This document shows, one piece after another, positions 22,223 through 29,718 of a stretch of 29,736 nucleotides of DNA. The stretch's first letter is position 1, and the number at the start of each line of letters is the position of its first letter. The DNA is taken from the NCBI GenBank assembly GCA_002291875.1, contig DBAV01000096.1, positions 1-29,736 on the forward strand, given 5' to 3'. The position numbers were made by a program, and so were the translations under genes. The stretch comes from Hyphomonadaceae bacterium UBA1001 (GTDB lineage Bacteria; Pseudomonadota; Alphaproteobacteria; Caulobacterales; Aquidulcibacteraceae). The notes beneath the pieces are model-generated. The model saw only the letters and a program-made list of their open reading frames with translations, was not told the origin of the DNA and did no database searches.

Positions 22223-23203
22223 TCAGAGCCAACCCTGGCGCTTGAACCACAGGAATGGAACCAGCGCGGACAGCACCATCAGGCCCAACGCAAACGGATA
22301 GCCATAAATCCAGCCCAGTTCGGGCATGTGGTCGAAGTTCATGCCATAGACCGTGCCGACCAGCGTGGGCGGCAGCAGGACCACCGCCGCAATCGAGAAG
22401 ATCTTGATGATCGCGTTCTGCTGGATGTTGATCAGGCCCAGCGCCGCATCCAGCATGAAACCGATATTGCCCGACACGAAGGTGGCCTGCTCGGTCAGCG
22501 AGCGAATGTCGCGTCCGACGCTGCGCATGCGGTCGCGCAGCTCGTGGTCGCCCTCGAATTCCGGCGCAAGCATCAGAAAGCCGATGGTGCGGCCCAGTGA
22601 CACCAGGCTCTCTCGGGTCTTTGCGGTCACCCGCTGAAGGCGGGCCAGCCCCGTCAGCTTGGCTTCGAGTGCCTCGGTCGTCCGACGCGAACGCGCCCCC
22701 TTGGGGCTGACAAACACGGTGTCGTTCAGCTGGTCGAGCTCGACGCCGGCCTTTTCCAGCACCTCGGCGGTGCGGTCCACGATCGACTCGAGCAGGTTGG
22801 CCAGGGTCGCCGCACCGCTGGTGGTCGCCCCCTCGGCGGTGCGCACCTTCTGGCCCAGTGCCGTGAAGGCATAAGGCTCGGCATAGCGGATGGTCACCAG
22901 CAGATTGCCGCGCAGGATGAAGGCGACATCGGTGCTCTCGGGTGTCTCGCTGTCCGAGCGCCAGACCAGCGTCGCGGTGGCATAGGTGGCACCATTCTCG
23001 CGATAGAGGCGGCTGGAAGGCTCGATGTCCTTGAGTTCGTCGCGCGTGGGCAGCGCAAAGCCCAGCAGCCCCTCGAGCCAGCGCTCTTCCTCGATTTCGG
23101 GGCGATCGAGATCGATCCAGACCACGTCGTCGGGCAGGGCCTGCAGCCCGTCTTCCGACAGGGTCCTGGGCGGACGCGCATGGGCACTGTAGGCGGTGAA
23201 CAT
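22223..23203 (-). CDS. corA: CorA-type divalent cation transporter
   Basis: 326 residues from ATG 23203 (GGGGG just upstream); a GTG at 23227 would add eight residues. A long cytoplasmic N-terminal funnel domain is followed by two C-terminal membrane helices. The pore signature YGMNF (GMN at 287-289) lies at the end of helix 1, and the tail ends in basic residues (WFKRQGWL). It forms a pentameric Mg2+ (also Co2+/Ni2+) channel in the inner membrane. It is divergent from ccmC across about 130 bases. Confidence 0.94.
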   Translation of the reverse strand: MFTAYSAHARPPRTLSEDGLQALPDDVVWIDLDRPEIEEERWLEGLLGFALPTRDELKDIEPSSRLYRENGATYATATLVWRSDSETPESTDVAFILRGNLLVTIRYAEPYAFTALGQKVRTAEGATTSGAATLANLLESIVDRTAEVLEKAGVELDQLNDTVFVSPKGARSRRTTEALEAKLTGLARLQRVTAKTRESLVSLGRTIGFLMLAPEFEGDHELRDRMRSVGRDIRSLTEQATFVSGNIGFMLDAALGLINIQQNAIIKIFSIAAVVLLPPTLVGTVYGMNFDHMPELGWIYGYPFALGLMVLSALVPFLWFKRQGWL

Positions 23204-23337
23204 GCGACCCCCTGGAAGCGTGCGCACCCCCTAGACGACCCATGCCGTGCGCGGAAGTCCCCGGCACCGACCCGGGGGATGCGCCACAGCGTCTCGCCCG
23301 CTTGGCGGCCGCACCCCGGGCGGGCTAGAAGGCCCCC

Positions 23338-24063
23338 ATGAAGATTGCCCAGTTCTCGAACCCCGCGCGTTTCATGGCGCTGTCGGACTGGCTGATGCCG
23401 ACCTTTGCGGTGTGCGGCGCGGTCCTGTTCGCCATCGGCATTCCGTGGGCGCTGTTCGTGTCGCCGGCCGACTGGCAGCAGGGCGACAGCGCGCGCATCA
23501 TGTACATCCACGTGCCTTCGGCCTGGTGGGGCATGGGGCTCTATGCCTTCATGGCGGTGGCCAGCTTCGTCTCGTTCGTCTGGCGCCATGCGCTGGCCGA
23601 CGTGGCGGCGCGCGCCGCGGCGCCGGTGGGGGCGGCACTGACGGGGCTGTGCCTGGTGACCGGTGCGATCTGGGGGTATCCGACCTGGGGAACCTGGTGG
23701 GCGTGGGATGCGCGCCTGACCTCGGTGCTGGTCCTGTTCCTGATCTATCTGGGCTATATGGCGGTCTGGGCCGCGGTCGAGGACCAGACCCGCGCGGCCA
23801 GGCTGGCGGCCATCCTCTGCATGGTCGGGGCGATCAACCTGCCGATCATCCGCATGTCGGTGTACTGGTGGGACACCTTGCACCAGCCCTCCTCGGTGAT
23901 CCGGGCCGAGGGGCCCGCCATCCACTACACGATGCTGTATCCGCTGCTGACGATGGCACTGGCCTTCCTGTTTGCAGCCGGTGCGCTGGTGATGTCCGGC
24001 ATGCGTGCGGAAATCTACCGGCGGCGGAGCGTCTCGGCCGCCCTGCGCCAGGCCGCAGCCTAG
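23338..24063 (+). CDS. ccmC: Heme exporter subunit CcmC (cytochrome c maturation)
   Basis: 241 residues with six membrane helices. The tryptophan-rich heme-handling motif WGTWWAWDARLTS is at 117-129. The flanking periplasmic histidines are His58 (YIHVPSAWW) and His182 (TLHQPSS). CcmC passes heme to CcmE with CcmAB and CcmD in System I cytochrome c biogenesis. ccmD and ccmG follow directly. Upstream is corA, so the usual ccmA-ccmB are not adjacent. Confidence 0.96.
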   Translation: MKIAQFSNPARFMALSDWLMPTFAVCGAVLFAIGIPWALFVSPADWQQGDSARIMYIHVPSAWWGMGLYAFMAVASFVSFVWRHALADVAARAAAPVGAALTGLCLVTGAIWGYPTWGTWWAWDARLTSVLVLFLIYLGYMAVWAAVEDQTRAARLAAILCMVGAINLPIIRMSVYWWDTLHQPSSVIRAEGPAIHYTMLYPLLTMALAFLFAAGALVMSGMRAEIYRRRSVSAALRQAAA

Positions 24064-24075
24064 GGACATCGAGAT

Positions 24076-24207
24076 ATGGACGAGACGGCACCCTTCGTGT
24101 GGTCGGCCTATGCCGTTGCGGCGGTGGTGTGGATCGCCCTCGTGGCGCGGGCCATCCTGACCGAGCGCCACTGGCGGCAACGCACGCGCGAGTTCGGCGA
24201 TGACTGA
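24076..24207 (+). CDS. ccmD: Heme exporter subunit CcmD
   Basis: 43-residue single-pass membrane protein, reading MDETAPFVWSAYAVAAVVWI and then a basic tail rich in Arg. This matches the CcmD pattern (FVW.AY, one helix, cytoplasmic positive tail). GGGACATCGAG lies before the ATG. It starts 12 bases after ccmC and overlaps the ccmG start by 8 bases, typical of ccmCDG coupling. CcmD bridges CcmC and CcmE for release of holo-CcmE. Confidence 0.9.
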   Translation: MDETAPFVWSAYAVAAVVWIALVARAILTERHWRQRTREFGDD

Positions 24208-24862
24208 GCCCGCACCTGGGGGCCGCCACGACGCCCCTCCCACCCAGCCTGCCGGTCGTCGCCCCTTCTGGGTGTTCCTGCTGCCGGTTTTCTTCCTTGT
24301 GCTGATTGGCGGCTTCGGGCTGTTCGGACTGTTCGGCGAGCGGGCCGAACGCATGCCGTCCGGCATGGTGGGAACATCGGTCCCATCAGTGACGCTGAAA
24401 TCGCTGGATGGTCAGCGCACCCTTGACCTGGCGGGGCTGCGCGGCCCGGTGGTGGTGAACTTTTTCGCCTCCTGGTGCGCGCCATGCCGGGTCGAGCATC
24501 CCCACATCCTGGACAGCGTCCGGGCCCATGGCCTTCACTGGGTGGGCCTGGCGTATCGCGACCGTCCCACCGCCACCCAGCGATGGCTGGACGAGCTGGG
24601 CGACCCGTTCCGGACCATCTGGCAGGACCCCGAGGGGCAGGCTGGTGTTGCGCTCGGGATCACGGGTGTCCCCGAGACCTTCGTGATCGACCGCAATGGG
24701 GTGATCCGGCACGTCCATCGCGGTCCGCTGGACGCGGACGACATGAGCAATGTCATCATCCCGCTCTACAAGGGTCTGGTGATCGAGGCCGGGGGCACGG
24801 CCCAGGGGTTTGCACCCGCCCCGCCTGTCGGCTCGCCGCCGGTGCCGATGCAGACGCCCTGA
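24200..24862 (+). CDS. ccmG: Thiol:disulfide interchange protein CcmG/DsbE
   Basis: 220 residues. An N-terminal anchor helix lies near 23-46, then a periplasmic thioredoxin fold with the redox site WCAPC (Cys93, Cys96). The cis-Pro region is GVPET (156-160), as in CcmG/DsbE rather than generic TlpA. It reduces the apocytochrome c CXXCH disulfide (directly or through CcmH) so heme can be attached. The C-terminus extends beyond the family norm with a Pro-rich tail (about 205-220). The gene overlaps ccmD. A hairpin at 24929-24947 follows. Confidence 0.92.
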   Translation: MTEPAPGGRHDAPPTQPAGRRPFWVFLLPVFFLVLIGGFGLFGLFGERAERMPSGMVGTSVPSVTLKSLDGQRTLDLAGLRGPVVVNFFASWCAPCRVEHPHILDSVRAHGLHWVGLAYRDRPTATQRWLDELGDPFRTIWQDPEGQAGVALGITGVPETFVIDRNGVIRHVHRGPLDADDMSNVIIPLYKGLVIEAGGTAQGFAPAPPVGSPPVPMQTP

Positions 24863-24928
24863 GGCCAGCGTCGGTACGCACGGACACAACCCGCTTGTCC
24901 GCTGGCACCGCATGATGAAACATCTCGC

Positions 24929-24947
24929 CCGGGCGATTCCCGCCCGG
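24929..24947 (+). terminator. Hairpin between ccmG and thyA
   Basis: CCGGGCG and CGCCCGG pair as a 7-bp stem with a 5-base loop. No T-run follows, so it may be only a weak terminator or an RNA structure just upstream of the thyA leader. Confidence 0.3.
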
Positions 24948-24969
24948 TCCCCATTGCCCCGAGGCCACC

Positions 24970-25827
24970 ATGCCCGACACTGCCGCGAACTCCGCCGTCC
25001 CGGCCGCCCAGGCAGGCGTCGATCATGACGCGCCCTATCTGGCGCTGCTGGCCGAGGTCCTGGCGCATGGCGAGACGCGCACCGACCGGACAGGCACCGG
25101 CACGCTGGGGCTGTTCGGTCGCCAGATGCACTTCGACCTCGGCGCGGGGTTTCCCCTGCTGACGACGAAAAGGGTGCACTGGAAATCGATCGTGGTCGAA
25201 CTGCTGTGGTTCCTGCGCGGGGACACCAATGTCCGCTGGCTTCAGGAACGCGGCGTGACGATCTGGGACGAGTGGGCAGACGCCGACGGCGAGCTGGGGC
25301 CGGTGTATGGGCGACAGTGGCGCTCGTGGCGGGGTGCGGATGGCGTGGTCGTCGACCAGATCGCGCGGGTGGTCGAGGCCATCACCCGCAATCCCATGTC
25401 GCGGCGCCATGTCGTCAGCGCCTGGAACCCGGCCGAGGTCGACGACATGGCGCTGCCGCCCTGTCACTGCCTGTTCCAGTTCCACGTCTCGACCGATGGC
25501 GCGCTGTCCTGCCAGCTCTATCAGCGGTCAGCCGACATCTTCCTCGGCGTGCCGTTCAACATCGCCAGCTATGCGCTGCTGACGCACATGGTTGCCCATG
25601 CGACCGGCCTTCGTCCCGGACGGTTCGTGCACACGCTGGGGGACGCGCACCTCTATCTCAACCATGTCGAGCAGGCCCGCACCCAGCTGGCGCGCACCCC
25701 TCATCTGGCGCCGCGCCTGCGCCTGGCCGATGATGCGCCAAGGGATCTCTTCGCCCTGGGCGAAGGACATCTGAACCTTGAAGGGTATGTTTCGCATCCG
25801 CTGATCCGCGCGCCCATTGCCGTGTGA
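24970..25827 (+). CDS. thyA: Thymidylate synthase ThyA
   Basis: 285 residues. It makes dTMP from dUMP with methylene-tetrahydrofolate. The phosphate-binding Arg40 region RTDRTGTGT, catalytic Cys165 in LPPCHC, 'QLYQRSADIFLGVPFNIASY' (183-203 region) and the C-terminal 'HPLIRAPIAV' are all in place. About 18 extra residues precede the normal start of the family (DHDAPYLALLAEV). If translation starts at the ATG used here the leader is real; there is GAGGCCACC upstream but no better downstream start. The gene stands after ccmG. dfrA (folA) is not adjacent in this window. Confidence 0.95.
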   Translation: MPDTAANSAVPAAQAGVDHDAPYLALLAEVLAHGETRTDRTGTGTLGLFGRQMHFDLGAGFPLLTTKRVHWKSIVVELLWFLRGDTNVRWLQERGVTIWDEWADADGELGPVYGRQWRSWRGADGVVVDQIARVVEAITRNPMSRRHVVSAWNPAEVDDMALPPCHCLFQFHVSTDGALSCQLYQRSADIFLGVPFNIASYALLTHMVAHATGLRPGRFVHTLGDAHLYLNHVEQARTQLARTPHLAPRLRLADDAPRDLFALGEGHLNLEGYVSHPLIRAPIAV

Positions 25828-25859
25828 TCGGCACGGTGATCGGCACGGTGATCGGCATG
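25824..25859. repeat. Three tandem 12-bp repeats over the thyA stop
   Basis: GTGATCGGCACG is repeated three times (third copy ends CATG). The first copy includes the thyA TGA at 25825-25827. It is probably a local slippage product; the following ~90 bases to the next gene show nothing else. Confidence 0.7.
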
Positions 25860-25948
25860 GGCGCGCTCACGATTCCCAAAGCATTTCGTGGCAATGGGTA
25901 TCGGATGCGCGCAGGATCCGTTCGCGGGACGTGCCGAGGGGAGGGGAC

Positions 25949-26395
25949 ATGCCGGACGCCATCGACCCCGCCATCCTCGCGGCCGCGAACATCAACCCGG
26001 CCACCGGCCTGGCAACGGACTATCTGAACCATTTCAACGAAGTGGCGATGCTGGTGGGAATGCTCTCGATGATGCCCGAGATGACCGACGAGGTGCTGGC
26101 TTGGCGGCCCTGCGGTTACGAGGAGCATTTCGAGCGCACCGGCTTTCGCGAAAAAGCACTGGCGGTGGCGGCGTTCCGGAGCGCACACCCCGCCCTGCTG
26201 GGCCGCTTTCACGCTGCCTGCGCGCGCGCCGAAACACAAATCGCCAGCGTTCAGGCCAGCCTTGTCGCCGGGGCCGACCCGGCCTTGCTGGATCCTGTCC
26301 CGATCCAGGAGGCGATCGCGGGAATCGATGCCGTGATCAATGAGGGCGCATCGCCCGACCCCGAACACGCCGCGATCGACGCCCTGTTCGACTGA
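25949..26395 (+). CDS. Conserved hypothetical alphaproteobacterial protein
   Basis: 148 residues, starting at ATG 25949 with GAGGGGAC close upstream. It has no signal peptide or membrane helix. The N-terminal block 'NINPATGLATDYLNHFNEVA' followed by 'MPEMTDEVLAWRPCGYEEHF' looks highly conserved and I have seen this pattern in hypothetical proteins of Alphaproteobacteria; no function is known to me. The rest is mostly helical and acidic at the C-terminus. It is probably transcribed alone or with thyA; a hairpin with TTTT follows at 26414-26464. Confidence 0.82.
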   Translation: MPDAIDPAILAAANINPATGLATDYLNHFNEVAMLVGMLSMMPEMTDEVLAWRPCGYEEHFERTGFREKALAVAAFRSAHPALLGRFHAACARAETQIASVQASLVAGADPALLDPVPIQEAIAGIDAVINEGASPDPEHAAIDALFD

Positions 26396-26413
26396 GCGCC
26401 CACAACAGGTTGG

Positions 26414-26464
26414 GCCCGCCAGCCGAGTGATGACAACCGCTTGTTCACGAAGGGGCGGGCTTTT
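26414..26464 (+). terminator. Possible terminator after the hypothetical gene
   Basis: GCCCGCC (26414-26420) and GGCGGGC (26454-26460) pair and are followed by TTTT. The loop is long (33 bases), so it is weaker than a standard intrinsic terminator, but the position 19 bases after the stop fits. Confidence 0.45.
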
Positions 26465-26474
26465 CGTGCACCAT

Positions 26475-26501
26475 GGTTAATTCTGTTAACCTTCGTGTAA
26501 C
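26475..26501 (+). promoter_or_regulatory. TTAA-rich dyad / CtrA-like site upstream of a candidate small RNA
   Basis: GGTTAA (26475-26480) and TTAACC (26486-26491) form a perfect dyad with 5-base spacing. TTAA at 26486-26489, N7, then GTAAC at 26497-26501 matches the CtrA consensus TTAA-N7-TTAAC except one base. The patch is AT-rich in an otherwise GC-rich sequence. It sits just ahead of the likely RNA start. CtrA binding is inferred from the motif only. Confidence 0.5.
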
Positions 26502-26510
26502 GTCTTGGTG

Positions 26511-26586
26511 CGAGAAGGGTCGTGTCTTCCCTTGGAGACACCCCACCATCACCCAGACTTGAGGGCGCCTTCGGGCGCCCTTTTTT
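26511..26586 (+). ncRNA. Candidate small RNA (about 75 nt) with intrinsic terminator
   Basis: Between the hypothetical gene and the lipoprotein gene there is no ORF, but there is a promoter-like AT patch (26475-26501), a hairpin GTGTCT-TCCCTTGG-AGACAC (26522-26541), a C-rich single-stranded stretch (CCCACCATCACCC), and a textbook terminator at 26562-26586. The hairpin loop UCCCUU and the C-rich stretch are the kind of elements that pair with Shine-Dalgarno regions in alphaproteobacterial trans-acting RNAs. The 5' end is approximate. The family is not recognised. Confidence 0.6.
26562..26586 (+). terminator. Strong intrinsic terminator
   Basis: AGGGCGCC-TTCG-GGCGCCCT is a perfect 8-bp stem with a stable UUCG tetraloop, followed by five more T residues. 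It ends a plus-strand transcript. The nearest upstream plus-strand gene has its own hairpin at 26414-26464, so this one most likely serves the small RNA. It lies 24 bases before the end of the convergent lipoprotein gene. Confidence 0.9.
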
Positions 26587-26609
26587 CTTGGGCCATGCCC
26601 TGGATTCCA

Positions 26610-27224
26610 TCAGCCCGGAGCGGGCAGGCGGGTGTCCTGGCTCAGCGCCCAGCAGGTTTCGGTGGGCATGAACAGCAGATAGCCCGGTTCGCCGAAGGGG
26701 GTTGTTTCCGGTGCAGTCTCAAGCCCCTCGGTGTTGCCACCGGTGCGGCGCGTCCAGTCCACCCGCACCCGCCCGTCCGATGCCTGGTTGATCTCGAGAT
26801 CGAGAAAATCAGGGCCACTCTGGGTCCCGTTTCGCTCCACGCTGTCGGCGGCGACGAACGCAAAGTCGACCTTGGCAACGGGAAAACGGTTGGCCGTGAC
26901 ATATTGCTCGCGCGGCATTTCAGTGCGCCGGCCCTGTTCGACGACCAGGATGGTGGGCGCCTAATAGGTGTTGCGGACCGTGCTGCTGGAGACAAAGGCC
27001 GCCCAGAACTCGCTGAAGCTGCCGGATTGGCAGGCCGCGTCGGCCTGGCGCATCCACAGGGCGGCGTCGGCGTCGGCGTCAGGCGATGGCGTGGCAGGGG
27101 TGGCGGCTTCGGCCGCACCGGCCTGCGCGGTGGGTGCTCCGGCACTGGCCTGATCAGGCTGCATCGCCCCGCAGCCAAGCACCAGCAGGGTGGGCAGCAT
27201 CAGGGTCAGAAATCGGAAGCGCAT
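26610..27224 (-). pseudogene. Lipoprotein gene interrupted by an in-frame amber stop
   Basis: From ATG 27224 the frame encodes a lipoprotein signal with lipobox LVLGC (Cys18), an Ala/Pro-rich linker, and 'ALWMRQADAACQSGSFSEFW'. It stops at TAG (26963-26961) after 'TVRNTY'. The same frame continues immediately as 'APTILVVEQGRRTEMPREQY' and 'FLDLEINQASDGRVRVDW' to a natural stop at 26610, with normal coding character and no other stop. The two halves are therefore one gene (204 codons plus the TAG). A single base change, for example TCG or CAG to TAG, would explain it. The function is unknown; the intact protein would be a periplasmic-side lipid-anchored protein. A sequencing error or read-through are alternatives to true gene loss. 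Confidence 0.75.
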
Positions 27225-27362
27225 CGGGATCTCGCAGGCAGGCAGACCGGCATCGACCGACGCCGAGGTGCCCGCCTGCCTGCCGTCTGCGGCGGCGCAC
27301 GTCCAGTGCCTTTGGACGCATCGCTGTCATGCATCGGCCCTGAAAGGATCGCGGAAATGATC

Positions 27363-27393
27363 GGAGGGGGCGCGACCGGGCCGCGCCCCCTCC
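27363..27393 (-). terminator. Very stable GC hairpin after the UrcA gene
   Basis: GGAGGGGGCGCG and CGCGCCCCCTCC form a perfect 12-bp stem around a 7-base loop. It lies 35 bases past the urcA-like stop on the minus strand and before the lipoprotein start. The following bases on the minus strand (GATCATTTCC) hold only a short T-run. The remaining bases of 27225-27427 show nothing else clear. Confidence 0.6.
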
Positions 27394-27427
27394 CTCCGGT
27401 TGGCTGTGCTGAAATCTGCTGTCCCCT

Positions 27428-27781
27428 TCAGTCCAGCCCAGCCACCAGAGTTCCCTGTTCACCGATGCGTTCCTGGCGCTCGATCCGGGCCAGATGCAGG
27501 TTGGCCCGCACCGCCGGGCGCAGCTGTTCCTCCATCGAGGCCACCACGTCGCGCCGGCACTCCAGATTGCGAAGGGTGGGCCCCTCATGGCGGCACAGAC
27601 GCGTGGCGACATGTTCGATGTCGGCCAAGAGGTCGGCACGTCCCTCAGCCGTGCGGATCGAGGCCGGGTCGGCACGCACCACATAGCGGTCTTGCCCGAC
27701 CTTCCGCATTTCCGAGGCACTGGCGGGAATGATGGCGAGCGCTGCGAGGGTGGCAGCAACGGCCAGTCTGGCGATGTTCAT
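27428..27781 (-). CDS. UrcA-family exported protein
   Basis: 117 residues from ATG 27781, with GAGAGGAA upstream. A Sec signal covers residues 1-23 (cut likely after ASA). The mature part has the UrcA pattern: 'YVVRADPASIRTAEGRADLL' followed by an I..VA...C...C spacing (Cys63 and Cys75, probably a disulfide). UrcA-like proteins are abundant in Sphingomonadales and Caulobacterales and have no assigned function. It is followed by the 12-bp GC hairpin. It is divergent from the FAD oxidoreductase. Confidence 0.78.
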   Translation of the reverse strand: MNIARLAVAATLAALAIIPASASEMRKVGQDRYVVRADPASIRTAEGRADLLADIEHVATRLCRHEGPTLRNLECRRDVVASMEEQLRPAVRANLHLARIERQERIGEQGTLVAGLD

Positions 27782-28138
27782 GGCGGTTCCTCTCTTGGGT
27801 TCAGGTCCAGGAGCACTGCGTTCCCGATGACCTGACCATGATGCCGGCAGGCGCCGCAGCGACAGGATGGCGACCCGATTTGCACCCGATGGATCGCCGA
27901 TTTTCGCCCGTCGGCCCGATCGGGTCCCGACTTTTCGGGCGGCCGTGCGATCGGTGCGTGTGTCGCAACGCAAAAGCGCCGCGCGGGTGCATGGGAGCGG
28001 GCCAGCCCCCAAGGGACGTGCCCCGACGCTGCGGCACAAGGGGTCGTGATGGGGGCCGTGACAGGCGAGGCGGAACGAGGCGGGCCGTGCGTGGTTCGAC
28101 GCGGGCGTGCCGCGCGCCCGACCGGAGGTCAGATAACG
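27782..28138. other. Divergent intergenic region, 357 bp without a gene
   Basis: It separates the UrcA-like gene from the FAD oxidoreductase and must hold both promoters. A perfect 10-bp palindrome CCCGATCGGG is at 27915-27924, flanked by two TTTTCG(C/G)G(C/G) segments. Small open frames here do not look coding. No convincing -35/-10 pair or RNA gene was found. Confidence 0.5.
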
Positions 28139-29413
28139 ATGAGCCTGCTGATTGCCCCGAACACACCCGAGACCGCGTCTTTCGACGACGTTCCGGCCGA
28201 TGCGCGCCAGCAGGACCTGCGTTCCTCGAATTCGCCTTGGCAATGCTGGCCTCACGACCTGCGCGACCCCGCGCCCGAGGCAGACATTGCGTGCGAGGTC
28301 CTGGTCGTCGGGGCAGGGATCACCGGAGCGCTGGCCGCCGAGGCGCTGTCCGCGCGCGGGCATGACGTTGTCGTTGTCGATCGCGGGCCGCCGGCGCGCG
28401 GCTCGACCGCGGCGTCGACGGCAATGCTGCAGTGGGAGATCGACACCCCGCTGACCGAACTGGCCGAGCGGATCGGTTTCGACCGCGCCGCCGACGTCTA
28501 TCGCCGCAGCCTGTCCTGCGTCAGCGGCCTGGCCGCGCGCACGGGAGAACTGGGTGTCGCGTGCGGCTTTCGCCCGCGCCAGACGCTCTATCTGGCGGGC
28601 GCCAGGATGGACCCGGCGCGCCTGTGCACCGAACACGCCTTGCGCATGCGCGCCGGATTGCCCGGGGACATGCTGGATCACCCGGCCCTGCTGGGCACCT
28701 TTGGCATCGACCGCGCCGCAGCGCTGCTGTCACCCGGTTCCGCCGAGGCCGATCCGGTCCTTCTCGCGCAGGGCATGCTGGCCTGCGCCAAGGCACGCGG
28801 GGTGCGGGTGATCGAGGGCGACGCGCACGCCTTCGACCAGGCCGGGGTGCGGGTCGGCGTCACGCTGTCGACCGGCCGCGTCATCGAGGCGCGCAGGGTG
28901 GTCCTGGCTACCGGCTATGCGATGCCGGACTTTGTTCCCGCCACCATCCACTCGATCTCGACCAGCTGGGCGATCATCACCGAACCCCAGGACACCCAGG
29001 CGCTGTGGACCGACGGCGTGCTGATCTGGGAGGCGGACGAGCCCTACCTTTATGCCCGCACCACGGTCGGCGGGCGGATCGTGATCGGCGGCGAGGACGA
29101 GCCCGGCCATGACGAGGCGCGCAGGGATGCGGCGATGCCGGAAAAGGTCGCCTCGCTGACCCAAAAGCTTGGTGCGCTATGGCCCATTGCCCATCGAAGG
29201 GTGGAAACCTGCTGGGCAGGTGCGTTCGGAGAAAGCGAGGATGGCCTGCCCCTGATCGGGCCGGTTCCCGGCCACGATCGCATCTTGTGCGCCTATGGGT
29301 ATGGCGGCAACGGCATCACCTTCAGCTTTCTGGCCGCGCAGGCGATGGCCGAACTGGTGATCGGAGAAAGGCCGGGCTGGCTCGAGCCCTTCGCGCCGGA
29401 ACGCGCAGGATAA
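28139..29413 (+). CDS. FAD-dependent oxidoreductase (DAO family)
   Basis: 424 residues from ATG 28139, with GGAGG about ten bases upstream; the frame is open 93 bases further but without family sequence. The FAD-binding motif VVGAGITGALAAEALSARG (56-74) is followed by Asp81 binding the ribose and 'GSTAASTAMLQWEID', the D-amino-acid-oxidase-type second contact. The C-terminal 'GGNGITFSFLAAQAMAEL' completes the FAD domain. An N-terminal extension of about 50 residues with 'NSPWQCWPHDL' is typical of the DAO subgroup with an additional lead segment. The substrate is probably an amine or amino acid; it cannot be specified. A DUF2061 gene follows after 53 bases. Confidence 0.9.
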   Translation: MSLLIAPNTPETASFDDVPADARQQDLRSSNSPWQCWPHDLRDPAPEADIACEVLVVGAGITGALAAEALSARGHDVVVVDRGPPARGSTAASTAMLQWEIDTPLTELAERIGFDRAADVYRRSLSCVSGLAARTGELGVACGFRPRQTLYLAGARMDPARLCTEHALRMRAGLPGDMLDHPALLGTFGIDRAAALLSPGSAEADPVLLAQGMLACAKARGVRVIEGDAHAFDQAGVRVGVTLSTGRVIEARRVVLATGYAMPDFVPATIHSISTSWAIITEPQDTQALWTDGVLIWEADEPYLYARTTVGGRIVIGGEDEPGHDEARRDAAMPEKVASLTQKLGALWPIAHRRVETCWAGAFGESEDGLPLIGPVPGHDRILCAYGYGGNGITFSFLAAQAMAELVIGERPGWLEPFAPERAG

Positions 29414-29466
29414 CCAACACGCGCCGAAAACTGGCCCCGATACGGCGCAGGGCCATGGAGGTGCGC

Positions 29467-29718
29467 ATGGCGTCGGGAACCAAGCGGGACCTGCTCAAGA
29501 CCGCGACCTATGGGCTGACCCATTTGGCCGTGGCGGTGGCGGTGGTCTATGCGGTGACGCGCGACTGGACGGCCGCCTTGGCCATCGGCCTGCTCGAGCC
29601 GATGGTGCAGACCGTGGCCTACGCCCCACATGAACGCGCCTGGCGCGCGGCACCGCCTGTCGAAGCGCCGGCGCCCGGCGTCACTACCGAGCCCGACATC
29701 GTCGGCAGCCCGCCATAA
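29467..29718 (+). CDS. DUF2061 small membrane protein
   Basis: 83 residues from ATG 29467, with GGAGG five bases upstream; an ATG at 29455 overlaps that site and is less likely. The pattern 'KRDLLKTATYGLTHLAVAVA' and 'YAVTRDWTAALAIGLLEPMV' with two membrane helices and 'QTVAYAPHERAW' is that of DUF2061, which has no known function. The tail is Pro-rich. Only 18 bases of the window follow it, with no terminator visible. Confidence 0.85.
   Translation: MASGTKRDLLKTATYGLTHLAVAVAVVYAVTRDWTAALAIGLLEPMVQTVAYAPHERAWRAAPPVEAPAPGVTTEPDIVGSPP

Noticed and set aside
25824..25859. Replication iterons
   Set aside because: Three short copies over a gene end, no initiator gene or AT-rich unwinding region nearby.
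26396..26609. Small protein gene in the intergenic region
   Set aside because: No plus-strand frame with a start and ribosome site; minus-strand frame is antisense read-through of the lipoprotein end.
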